A DNA stretch of 64,000 nucleotides from NCBI GenBank assembly GCA_000181795.3, contig CM012954.1, positions 6,585,205 to 6,649,204 on the forward strand. Direction: 5' to 3'. The stretch's first letter is position 1; every line of letters starts with the position of its first letter. The notes beneath the pieces were generated by a model. That model worked only from the letters and a program-made list of their open reading frames with translations, made no database searches and was not told the DNA's origin. Shown in pieces: positions 54,201 through 64,000 of this stretch. The stretch is from Trichinella spiralis (Eukaryota > Nematoda > Enoplea > Trichinellida > Trichinellidae). A program made the translations under genes and the position numbers.

Positions 54201-55468
54201 CAACAACAACAGTATCAATATTACGTAAGTTCAGTATTATTATTGTTTTGTCGTGAAATCCCAAGAAATTTACGTATTTAAATTTTTAGTTGAGTCCAGA
54301 GCAGCAACAGCAAATGATGCATCAGCAGCAGCAGCAGCAAATGATGCAACAGCAGCAGCAGCAGCAACAAATGATGCAACAGCAACAGCAACAACAGCAC
54401 CACCACCACCAACAACAGCAACAACAACAACAAGCATTGATGAACAGTGTCGGTAGTGGTGGTAGTGCTGCTGGTGGTGGTCATCAGACAGGATCGATAG
54501 AGAATGGCAACAGCCGTTTGATTGCAGAGCCTTCAACGCCAAAGCAAATGTTAAAGTATGGCCCGCCAACACCGGCCACGCCCAGTGCGAATCCTCCTTC
54601 TGTTGGCGGTCCTCGCAGTGTCGGCAATCCACCGTCTGTGGAAGGAACTAGTGGCAATAGTGGTGGTGGTGGTGGTAATAGTGGTTATGTGATGCAGCAG
54701 TGTTCAACGCAAGCAAATTTGCAGTTGAACATCGACGGTAATCCTACTGGTTAGTAGATTTTTTTCTCATTTTATATTGTTTTTATATGTGTAAAATTGA
54801 CTTTTTATTTAATGCAGTAAATTTAAGCGTTATACTGCTGCTGATAATAATGATTAAACATGTTAATTTCTTTTTTTTCTCTCTTTCTACAATCAGGATC
54901 TGCGCCTTACACACCAGCCTCAGTCGGCAGTGCTGGCAGTCAACAAGGATCTCATTGTGTGAATGTAGCTTCGAATGAGATGTGCAACACGGAATTCAGC
55001 GATCTGACCTTCGACACCGCTGATCTCTTGCCCGGCGATACCGCATCAGAAAATTTAGGAGTAAGAGATTTCAAAGATTATTTTTCTATTTTTGATCAAT
55101 TTTGTATTTGATTTCAAAAATTTCAGAATTTTTTCGCCGACTCTACAATGCCAGATCCGGGTGAATTTATACAATATTTTGAAAGCACAAATTTTGGTGA
55201 ATTCGGTTTGTCCACTGATCGGCTCGACGTTCCATTGTTCGATTTGGAAGATGGGAAACGGAAAAGCGTTGGCATACTGGACGACATTTCTTCCAACCCA
55301 AGCAAATTATTGCTCGACGATCGTAAAAAAACCGCTAATCCAAAGAAAACCCATTTGAAAGAGGAGAAGAAGCGGTCGATGGCCGGTGACGACGACGACG
55401 ATCCATTAAAGGCGACCCTGCTCAGCTCAAGCGAAATGGACGACATTTTGTCCTTGCTTCAAAGCTGA
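48008..55468 (+). CDS. zmiz: ZMIZ/Tonalli-type SP-RING transcriptional coregulator
   Basis: Fifteen exons (48008–48066, 50559–50979, 51049–51156, 51262–51846, 51912–52065, 52159–52297, 52409–52610, 52689–52794, 53236–53381, 53442–53509, 53612–53766, 53911–54224, 54290–54749, 54897–55060, 55127–55468) sum to 3423 bases, giving 1140 residues. A Gln/Pro/Asn-rich N-terminal half with long polyQ precedes the conserved core: VKDGVILQPFRLEHNIPVS, LCQPNKNTLQIAVQQCCCSH and SLKCPIT. The SP-RING follows (C-x2-C-H in RCQDCRHIQCFDLKAF, then WQCPLCG), then LEIDQYVWGIL. More polyQ and a short acidic C-terminus (DDDDPLKATLLSSSEMDD) follow. ZMIZ proteins are PIAS-like nuclear coactivators of nuclear receptor, Smad and Notch transcription; fly Tonalli interacts with the Brahma complex. 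The vertebrate N-terminal domain is absent: the protein starts MIDNKMISKPSMV in a 59-base exon, which I chose because its phase (GA|C) matches the next exon. Confidence 0.93.
48067..50558 (+). other. 2.5-kb first coding intron of the ZMIZ-type gene
   Basis: The donor GTAAGT at 48067 and acceptor TTTTTAG ending at 50558 join phase-matched exons. It is T/G-rich and full of tetranucleotide arrays (48759–48846, GGTT 48909–48934, GTTA/GTCA 49513–49538). Two partial CRE-like TGACGTC sites lie near 49597 and 49678. Confidence 0.6.
48759..48846. repeat. Compound tetranucleotide array that shifts unit along its length
   Basis: GACT units (48760–48780) change to GAGT (48781–48795), then GAAT with a GGGAT interruption, then GAAC. 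Each step changes one base of the four-base unit. Confidence 0.8.
51222..51253. repeat. (TTA)n tract just before a 3' splice site
   Basis: About ten TTA units ending some ten bases before the acceptor of the 51262 exon in the ZMIZ-type gene, where the polypyrimidine tract is expected. Confidence 0.85.
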
Positions 55469-57199
55469 TGCTTTGAAATCGGGTCTTTTATTTTTTTTTC
55501 ACTGAATTTTATATGTACAGAAAAAAAATAGTACTCCACGTCTGGACGACTAAAAAATTATCATCAGCAACAACAATAATGTATGACAATCAGGCAACCA
55601 AAAAAAAAGAAAAAAAAAATAATGCTATATCACAAAAGTCACCCGTCGCCGTCGACACTCAGCGATCGTTATCCTGGCTTTGCATTAATCAATCTCTTCT
55701 AGCCGATACTCTTTTTCTCTCTCTCTTCATTTTATCGACTAGAGAGAATTATTTATGCCGACCATATTTTTATTATTTTTTCTTCGCCAGAGTTAGATGT
55801 TCATCATTTCATCGAAGTGGTGCAATGATGCACTTCACGTGCCTGGACAGTAGTCCGTCCATTGAATAGCAAGTTTGGCGCCAAATTTTATTTATTTATT
55901 TATTTTATGAATTTCACTTTACATCTTTTATCCATTTTAAATGGAAAATATACATTGTTGACTTAACGGCGTCGTGTGTGATCAATCAATCGTCCTTCGA
56001 TTGCTGCTTGTGTAAGAAGAAGTGTACAGCTCAGGCGGGCCTGTTTTGACCGTTTTTATTACTGTTTTATGCTGTTTTTCTATTTATTATTATTATCATT
56101 ATTATTACTATTACTATTATTATCATGGTTTACTTGCACTTCTTTCGTATGAGTGCTATGTGCACTAAAATTTTTCTCCCCTCAACTCTCTTTTTTTCAT
56201 TTTTTCCTAAAAATGCATATATACAGTTATCTTTTGGTTTCTTTTTTTTGCGCCGGTTAGCGTTGGCAAAGTACTGCTGTTCGTATCTTCTTTTATCATG
56301 GATACTTCTGCTGCTTAAACTCAATACAAACAACAACAGCTGCTGCTGCTTGCTATCTTGTGAAGCTGCACACAAGATACAAAGGTGGAGAACGAACAAA
56401 CCAACGCGAAACTGTGGTGCTATACATTTTCTTTTTGTGTAGTCTTCCTTTTCAAAGTGAGAAATACTTAAAAGTTGGATTTTGCTCATTCAACGTTAAT
56501 GATGAGTCTCTTTCTGAATGAACAATTTCATCAATAAAGCATATATATTATTTGTTTTTAGTTTTTCCCTTTGCCATGAAAATAAAGAGGAAACGAACAA
56601 AAACGTTTCCTGAAGTTTAATTCTTAACTCCATTCAGCTCAAGCATCCATTCATATTCATCATCAAGGGGATAATGTTTGAAACGTTAGTAATAATAATA
56701 ATAATATTAATGAACAGCATTTGCAAACGGTAAATGAAAACCAGTATTCAATTCAACAAATTCAGAAACCACGCATTAATGAACACAAAAACAATTTATA
56801 TGATGTTATGCATAAAAAAGTTTTTTCAAACTTGTTAGCATAACAAAAAAGTAGGCATACTGCATACAACGACGGTAGGTGAATGAATTGAATGATTATA
56901 ACATGTGTGTAAGTGACAACTGAAAATAAAAATGTAAATTTAATAAATATAACTGAATAGAAATTGCTTTTTTATTTATTTTATTCATACATGCATTTTA
57001 TAATATTATTCAGCACATGCATCCTGAAAACTTTTCATACTGTAATAATATTAATTAATGGAGATTTTTTATTTAATCGCAGGTTCTTTCTATTTCTGCT
57101 GCGTTAATTCTTATTTATCTGTCACAAGTGGATGAATATAAATCATTATTTTTGTTGTTGTTGTTGTGGTGGTGTAATTATTAGAGGCAAACCTTTTCA
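55469..57199. other. 3' UTR of the ZMIZ-type gene and spacer
   Basis: No second gene is seen. The first kilobase is probably the long 3' UTR of the ZMIZ-type gene. ATT and TTG runs lie near 56085–56120 and 57151–57170. Confidence 0.45.
56533..56538 (+). terminator. Poly(A) signal candidate of the ZMIZ-type gene
   Basis: AATAAA about 1.07 kb after the stop codon at 55466–55468, with a second AATAAA about 50 bases on (in GAAAATAAAGAGG). Confidence 0.35.
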
Positions 57200-57995
57200 A
57201 TGCGGTAAGTATTGTATATTTTATCTAGTTTATTGAACAATTAGGCACAAATAACGACAAAATTTACATTTTTTATTGAAAAACATAATTTAAAATTGCC
57301 TAATCTTTGTCAGACGTTCAACATCATTGTATAAATATGCACTGCTTGTTATCGATATGCAAGAAGAGTTTCGTCAATGTGCAGTGAAAATTGTTGATCA
57401 ACTGAACAAGACGATTCAAATTTGTCGTCAAAACAACGTGCCAGTAATCTTTACCCAACATGGACATCGTCAGCCGTCTATTGATGCTGGTCAGCTTGTA
57501 GAGCAGTGGGGATCGGTTATTGAGTACGGTTCCAAAGAATGGCAAATGATGCCCGAAGTGAACCTCTTGCCTACTGATTATATAATTTCTGAAAAACGAC
57601 GTTACGACGCTTTCTATGGAACTGTTCTCGGCGAGATGTTGCGCAAATTGAACGTACGTATAAAACAATTCATTATTGTTTGGTGTGTGTTTTGAAAAAC
57701 GACTTTCAAATTTGCATTCATGTCACTTTCAACAACAACAACAACAACAACAATTTTAAATTGATATAATAATCAAATTTAGGTTAATACTTTGGCAATT
57801 TCCGGAGTGATGACAAATCTCTGTTGCGAAACTACTACCAGAAGTGCGTTTGTACGTGACTTCCGGGTGTTCTTTTTAAGTGATGGAACGGCGACAGTTT
57901 CTGAAGAAATGCACAACGCTTCTTTGTTGAATATTTCTTACGGTTTTGCGACAGTATTAACGTGCGATGAATTTTGCGACATTATTCATAAATAA
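57200..57995 (+). CDS. Isochorismatase-family cysteine hydrolase
   Basis: Three exons (57200–57204, 57314–57653, 57783–57995) total 558 bases, giving 185 residues. The first carries only ATGCG before a strong GTAAGT donor. The catalytic triad of the family is visible: Asp in [10 protein letters not shown], Lys in [10 protein letters not shown], and Cys in [17 protein letters not shown]. The fold strands between them ([29 protein letters not shown]) are intact and the length is normal for a single-domain member. The family includes isochorismatases, nicotinamidases and N-carbamoyl hydrolases; the substrate here cannot be told. Probably cytosolic, since no signal peptide is visible. The DAFYGTxL and R-x-A-F-x-R-D-F patterns are typical of bacterial members. 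The stop codon lies inside AATAAA. Confidence 0.88.
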
Positions 57996-57996
57996 A
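57991..57996 (+). terminator. AATAAA overlapping the isochorismatase stop codon
   Basis: The last codons read AAA TAA A, so the stop (57993–57995) sits inside AATAAA. A small stem, AAAAGCC/GGCTTTT (57994–58000 with 58010–58016), and a T-run follow at once. Confidence 0.45.
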
Positions 57997-59664
57997 AGCC
58001 TTCTTTAACGGCTTTTTGTATTTTTTGAAGTAAGAAATTGTAGATTTGAAAATGTCTTTTGCTTGAATTCTCTGTTGGAATGCTTTTATTTAGAACGCAA
58101 TAATAGTATTTACTACTTACTGCAAGCTCAGACGGTGAAAAGGTTAAGCAATTTATCCAGTAGTAAAATCGAAACAAATCCACAAAACTGGTATATTTTC
58201 TTTTTATTTTTACTTTACATCAACAATTTTCAATGGGCATTTTCGTCAAGTGAATAGTTTTCCCAATACGCTTGGTACATTTTTGAAAACTATACAGCAC
58301 AGTAACTATAGTTAGCTGTTGTAATTTTAAGCCGAATTTTTGTTTTTTTTATTTATTGAAAAAAATCAATTGTACTATACGAACTGCTGTTAATGGACGA
58401 ACATGGCATATTTAATTCAATATTAAATGATCAAATACTAATTCATACTTTAATATCAGTTGTGTTCTACAGTAATTTGCTCGACAGTAGAAAATTTTCA
58501 GTGGAAATAATTTTTCAGTAACTGTGAACGTTTTTCTGACAGTCTGAGTGTTGATCAACGATTTAATTTTATTCTTGAACTTCTTCAGATTGCCTTACTT
58601 TTTTTGTTTCAGAATCACTAAAGAAAATGTAAGCAGTGTGTGTTATTCGCTTTTTCTCCTTTCGAATAATTTTAATTTTATGCAAACAGTTTCTATTTTT
58701 ATCAGCTGATTTTCATTTCAAGGTTGTTCACTTGTATGGTTTCAGTGTAGATTTGTAAGATTTAGTGTAGAATTTTTCAAAAACGAATTCAACGCTCTAT
58801 TAATAAATTTATTCCGAAATCTTTCCGTTATTGAATTTGTTAAATGTAGACTTGCTTGAAGCAGTTGTTGCTTCCATTATGAAATGCTTTTTATTTTCAT
58901 TTCTCCCTCTGTATTGTTCTGTTATTTTTTTTTAGAAAATTTAGAATGCGAAAATACTGTTGATAAAATATTGATATGTTTTGCTTAATTTCATCTTCAA
59001 GGAAATTATTAATTCTTTATAAATTGTCTTGCAATTAAAATTGGTTTATTTTTAACGTGCTACGTTTTTTGTTTTCCTTTGATACAGCTGTTGATGTATT
59101 GCTGTTTGGAATGCAGTTTTCATAAATGTCATATTTGACTGCATCATTTCTTAGCATGCTTTTATTTCAACTTGCTCAATGCTTTTTGTCACTGTTATGA
59201 CGTTGTTTGTTCCTGTTTACTTTTGCATACTAATAAGAGCGTTATTGATCTCATTTTCCTTATAGAAATATATTTAATGTATTTTTTTTATTATTTACAT
59301 TTATCATGTATGTAGAAGGTTAATAAGTGTGAAATTTTGAATAAAATAATTCTTTTCTATAACGTTAATGTTGAAATGTATGTGCGTATATTATAATAAG
59401 GTAAATGAATTCAGTTGGGAAATTTCACAATTTTTAGTTATTTGTTTGTTCTAACCATACATAGTTTCTAGTTTGTAGTTTGCTTTTGTTAATTGTAAAA
59501 TTAATTATGCAAGCGAAATTTTAAAATTATTTTATAACAGTGTACTAGTGTTAACTTTGCCGATTTTTTAAGAATGTTTTTCTTTCAGCAAAGTGCAACG
59601 TTTAAATTACACACGAAACGTTTAATAATAAAATCACTTTAGGAGCTTTCCCGGCAATAATTCA
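57996..59664. other. Spacer between the isochorismatase gene and sec24
   Basis: AT-rich with no recognised gene. A splice acceptor (CTTTAG ending at 59642) 22 bases before the sec24 ATG suggests that an upstream sec24 leader exon lies somewhere in this stretch. Confidence 0.4.
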
Positions 59665-62600
59665 ATGAAAATGACCGATCCAGTTTGGAATTCATCCCGA
59701 CCAGCTGGTTCACATCCTGCTAATCTTTTCTTGAATAATCCACCCAATTTTGCGATGCCTTCTGCCCAGTTACAGCCATCACCGGCAAATTTTTTACCGC
59801 CACCTTTGTCAAGTGTAAATACGGCTGTACCGAAGTCTACAACTTCATTGGTGCAAGGATCGGTGCCATCATTTCCAGTGCCTTCTGGTTTACCGTCCAT
59901 GAATGGACTAGTACAGCCTCCTAATTTATCTACTTTTCGGTCAGAAGATTTATTTACGGATGTAGCATTATCTCCTCCTGTAACTGCTGCACCGGTAACA
60001 AATGTTGCTCAGGCAGTATCGAATTTTTCTTCTTCAACCGTTGGCAAAACCTTCCTGCCTTTGCTTCCATTGCCGGATGATCCACATTTTGTAAAGCAAC
60101 ATGTACCACCTCCGACTGTGCATCCATCTGGCAGAAGTATGAGTTCTGTTTCAGGTCATGGAATTGGCAGTTCACCAATCTCAGAAGTGCAGCACAATTT
60201 TGCAGGTTTACAATATCCAATTTCTTCACCCATTAATGCCATTATTCCGGATATGGGGAATTTAAACTTGAATGCCGTATGAACTTATTTGAACATTCAT
60301 TTATGAGTTATCTTTTGTGAAAATTTAAAAATTCGCAGGTTTCACCAACTCGTACAGCAGTAGTAGATCTTTTGCAAGAAAAGCACCCTATTCCATCGGA
60401 ATGTCTCGAACCTCCGGTTGTTACCCTGCCTAGACCGTATGATCGTGATTTGGAGAGCAGTGACTCAAGGTGAAATTCTGTTGTTGAAATTGCATCAGTT
60501 GTGCATCATATGGATATACATTTTTTTTCCATATTAGCGTTTTACGGTGCACACTTGCTGCAGTGCCAGAATCGCCATCGGTTTTGAAAAAATGTCGCCT
60601 GCCATTGGGTTTAATAGTGCATCCTTTTAAAGATTTGAAAAAATTGGTCATGGTCGAAACGTCAATAATTGTCCGATGTCGTAGTTGTCGGGCTTACATA
60701 AATCCATATGTTCGTTTTGTGGACCGTAACTGGAACTGCAATATATGCGGTCGCGCAAATCGTTGTAAATAATAGATTTTCTCTTTTTTATTTTAATTTA
60801 AATAATATAACAAACAAACATTAATAATTTTAAAAGAAAGTTTTTAAAAAAATCTTTCCCATAGTACCGGATGAATTTTATTATAATCCGCAAACTGGCA
60901 AAGTTGGCGATCCTAGTCTGCGTCCTGAAATTCAGAATTCATCAATCGAATTCATCGCCCCTGCCCATGAATATGAAGTAAGAAAATTTGAAATTGCAAT
61001 TATTTGTGTTGCTTTTTTTCTGATTTTTTGTTTTTTTTGTCATTACGATAGAATCGACCTCCGCAGCCTGCTTGTTACATTTTTATTTTGGATGTTTCAG
61101 CACGCGCTGTACAATCAGGTACATGTTTCTTTTCTTTTTTTTTCTACAACATATGCATGACATAATTTAAAGATGTTGGAAAATATTGTTTTCAGTAATC
61201 TAAGCAATTTATCTGTTTATTTATTTTAAATGAAATTATTTTTTTATGAAAGTTAAAAGTGAATTTAGAACTAGACAAGAAGGTCAGAAGAAATTTATAA
61301 TGCATGTATAGCGTAAGAGATGCGTATAGATAGATGCAGTGCATGTTAGATATCTTTCATTCGCAAATCTATGTTGTGATGGTGAAAATATAGGTTTTAT
61401 AGCCTTACAAAGTGAATTTTATCTTGTTGGCAGTGAATATGATGGTTTTCTTTTTTCTTTTCTTTTTATTTATCAAGTTACTTGCTTATTTTCAGGCTAT
61501 CTTGTAATATTTCGAGATGTGCTCTTAGAAAGTTTACGATTGCTTCCTGGAGATAATCGAACCATAATCGGTTTCATTGCAGTTGATTCCTTTTTGCATT
61601 TTTTTCAGCTGAGAGAAAATTTGAAACCCAAAGAATTTGTCGTTTCTGATGTCGATGGTTTGTAGGCATTTGTTTATTTGTCTGTCTGGTTTGGAAGGTT
61701 TGGTGGTATATTCTAATTTTTGAATGTACATTTTTACAGATATCGTTATGCCATCCAAAAGTTTTCTCTTATTTTACCTCGACGACTCAATTAATGTTAG
61801 TTCGTTTGTGTGTGGTTGTTTTAATTTTTAATCATCTCTTGTTGTGCGTTTAGGCTGTGGAAAGCTTTTTGAACGACTTGCCCGAACGTTTCGCTGATAA
61901 CACTGATCCGAAATGTGCCCTCGGCTCAGCCATTACGGCCGGATTCGAATTAATCGTAAGAAATGAACAATGGCTAATCAGCTATATATATATATATATA
62001 TTTTATGCCGCTTTTTCTTTAGGCTACAATTGGCGGACGTTTGACCGTTTTTCAAACAGTTCTACCGGACATTGGTAATGGTTCGCTGACAAGTCGTGAA
62101 GATCCCAATTTAAGAGCTGCAAAAGTTTGCTCGTTTATTTTCATTTTACTTTTGCATACAATAAACATCAAGTCCATTATTCAGGAAGTGACCAACATGA
62201 GTGCAGCGTCGGATTTTTACAAAAATCTGGCTTTGAAATGCACCGAAAGGATGATCGCTGTGGATCTGTTTGTTCTGGGTGACTCATACGTCGATTTGGC
62301 TACAGTTTGTAAGAAATTTGAGTTTCATCAGTTTAATGCAGTTTATTCTTTTGAATTCAATTGCTTATGTAATATACTTTTAAGGTGATGTGGTGACATT
62401 CAGCTCGGGTAGTGTTTATTATTATCCAAATTTTGATGCTTGCTCCAATCCTATGGAAATGGAACGTTTCCGGTCCGATTTGGGACGCTATTTGCGCCGT
62501 AAGATTGGCTTTGAAGCGGTGATGCGAATTCGACTATCTTACGGTATGCTTTTTGTGTAAAACCGCGCCAAATAGAATCCACTGGTTGATTGATTGTCTT

Positions 62601-63595
62601 CTTTTTTTGCTGACCAAGGTTTGAGTGTACATTCATTTTTTGGAAACTTTTTCGTTTGTTCATCGAATATGGCAAAGCTGAGCAATGTCAATCCTGATTC
62701 CGCATTCGGGGTTCTACTCAATTTGGATGACAACATTGACCAGCCGGTTGTTTGCATTCAGGCGGCAGTACTCTACTCTACATGTCACGGTATGCATGCA
62801 CACATAATTACCAGTAGTGGTGCTATTTAATAAAATAACAATATGTAAATGATGTGAGTTTAGTTTATTATTATTATTATTGAGTATGAGATAATAAATT
62901 TTTTAAAGTATTTTATACACATGAAAATGTTGTTCAGTGAATTAGTATTTTTTTTTCTTAACAGGACAACGTCGAATTCGCGTGCACACGATCTGCTTGC
63001 CAACGTCGGAATCGATTTTGGAAATTCACAACGCAGCCGATTTGCCGGCTATAATAGCATTAATATCTAGAATGGGTTAGATAGAATTTGTTTTTTTTCT
63101 TTTCTTGCAAAGTTTGCAATAGAAAAGAAAAGCCACATTTGTTTAGCTGTTGATCGTTGTTTGTATCAACAAGGGACAATTCAAATGGCACGAGAAGCTT
63201 CAGTTAATGCCGTTGTCGACTGCTTGTACGCATTTCGATCCGCCTCAGCATCCAGAGAATATGGAACACTGCTTTGCTCAAGAAATATGCGATTGTTTCC
63301 AATTTTCATTCTTGCCCTGTTGAAATGTGTCAGTTGATGAAATTTGTTGAGAGAAATCAATCTGCTGCAAAAATTTCTCCACTCTTCCCTCTTGATTTCT
63401 CTTTTTTATTTGGTTTCTTTATTTTTTATTTATTAACATTTTTTTGTTCTTTTTCAGAAAGCATTTGCTCACGGTTACAGCATCAAGTTGGACCATCGAA
63501 TTTCTGCCATGTTGCAGTTCAAAATAATGCCCATATCGAACATGATATTGGAGCTTCATCCTAATTTGTATGCGTTGCAGGCAATCAGCGAAACT
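59665..63595 (+). CDS. sec24: COPII coat subunit Sec24 (partial, C-terminal part beyond or missing)
   Basis: Fifteen exons (59665–60276, 60339–60469, 60539–60764, 60865–60978, 61052–61118, 61496–61657, 61740–61795, 61854–61955, 62023–62124, 62185–62308, 62385–62543, 62619–62789, 62965–63075, 63147–63328, 63458–63595) give 819 continuous codons. A Pro/Ser-rich N-terminus of about 200 residues leads to the zinc finger (VRCRSCRAYINPYV…WNCNICGRANR). The trunk domain follows (PACYIFILDVSA; LLPGDNRTIIGFIAVDS), then GGRLTVFQTVLPDIGNGSL, DFYKNLALKC, RRKIGFEAVMRIR, VNPDSAF and RRIRVHTICLP. The helical start ends at HPNLYAL. Sec24 binds ER export signals of cargo and pairs with Sec23 on Sar1-coated membranes. 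The gelsolin-like C-terminus (about 200 residues) is not seen in the last 400 bases. The start may instead lie in an upstream exon, because the frame stays open back to the acceptor at 59642. Confidence 0.94.
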
Positions 63596-64000
63596 GTGAG
63601 TGAGCAATATATATATCAATATTTTTTATTTGTTAATTTTCTTTTGAAATTCATTGATTGCAGCTCACGAAATGGTTGTAGGTCAGACAGAATCCGAATG
63701 CACCTTTACGGATCGGTCAAATGAAAAGATGGATCGTCAAGGTATCTTCCTGAGGCACGCCCGCAGATATAAGTAGATGTAGTAAGCTTCAGGCATCTCG
63801 GCCGCCAATATCGAGAGCATGTGCAGGGTCACATCGAGAAAAGAGATAAATTAGTAGACGGTTAGAAAAGAGATTTCGATACATAATTTTTCCTTTGTCA
63901 TGATTGCTGGTCAGACGCTCCGCTCAGAAGGTATGTCAGTCCGGAGTGGAATCGGGGAGGGGCACTCCCCTTACTGAGCAAGGCAGGTCGAATCCACCAC
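63596..64000. other. GC-richer, structured end of the window
   Basis: After the last sec24 exon a TTGCAG acceptor (ending 63662) is followed by a frame that closes at once (CTC ACG AAA TGG TTG TAG). From about 63670 base composition rises in G+C and no coding homology is visible. The final 80 bases form a long hairpin (63922–63979). This could be a non-coding RNA, a short repeat, or sequence joined by misassembly. Confidence 0.4.

Noticed and set aside
54270-54632. Minus strand and alternate-frame Leu/Val/Ala-rich open frames over the ZMIZ polyQ exon
   Set aside because: These are shadows of the CAG/CAA repeat read in other frames.

Overview
This is eukaryotic, animal DNA. The genes are split by many short GT–AG introns (about 45–100 bp) with a few kilobase-sized ones. 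The background is AT-rich and full of microsatellites and CAG/Gln repeats, and every recognisable gene is a conserved metazoan one. Retention of a tRNA methyltransferase Dnmt2, which is lost in Caenorhabditis, together with compact genes, would fit an early-branching nematode or another small invertebrate. That placement is inference; no rRNA, SL RNA or mitochondrial marker is present to settle it.

Layout, left to right: (1) the last exons of an unrecognised + strand gene (to 396). (2) A + strand carotenoid-oxygenase-like gene (3209–7343) with a signal peptide and none of the four iron-binding histidines. (3) A GC-rich, intronless four-helix PPxY protein resembling LAPTM4 (7813–8562, −). (4) A complete 17-exon Raf kinase (9415–17151, −). 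(5) Head-to-head with Raf, a 13-exon Ufm1-specific protease UFSP2 (18025–20731, +), tail-to-tail at 55 bp with (6) a 9-exon Dnmt2/TRDMT1 (20787–22212, −). (7) Hikeshi, the Hsp70 nuclear import carrier (23428–24367, −). (8) A 127-residue orphan membrane protein (26379–26762, −) preceded by a palindromic 33-bp repeat array. (9) About 21 kb with no recognisable gene (26.8–48.0 kb), strongly T/G-rich on the + strand. It holds a tandem 1.27-kb duplication on both sides of a 274-base assembly gap, CpG-rich patches and many tetranucleotide repeats. (10) A 15-exon ZMIZ/Tonalli-type SP-RING protein (48008–55468, +). (11) An isochorismatase-family hydrolase (57200–57995, +). (12) Most of a COPII coat protein Sec24 (59665 to at least 63595, +). 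(13) A structured, GC-richer 3′ end with no coding sequence recognised.

The exon models for Raf, UFSP2, Dnmt2, Hikeshi, ZMIZ and the isochorismatase were joined by hand at GT–AG sites. Each gives an exact multiple of three (804, 608, 322, 199, 1140 and 185 residues), an internal check on the annotation. The genes are unrelated housekeeping, signalling and secretory functions and do not form a pathway. The most unusual items are the histidine-less carotenoid-oxygenase relative, the duplication with a sharp identity step beside the gap, a two-part promoter-like module found at two places in the 21-kb region, and three genes whose stop codon lies inside AATAAA.
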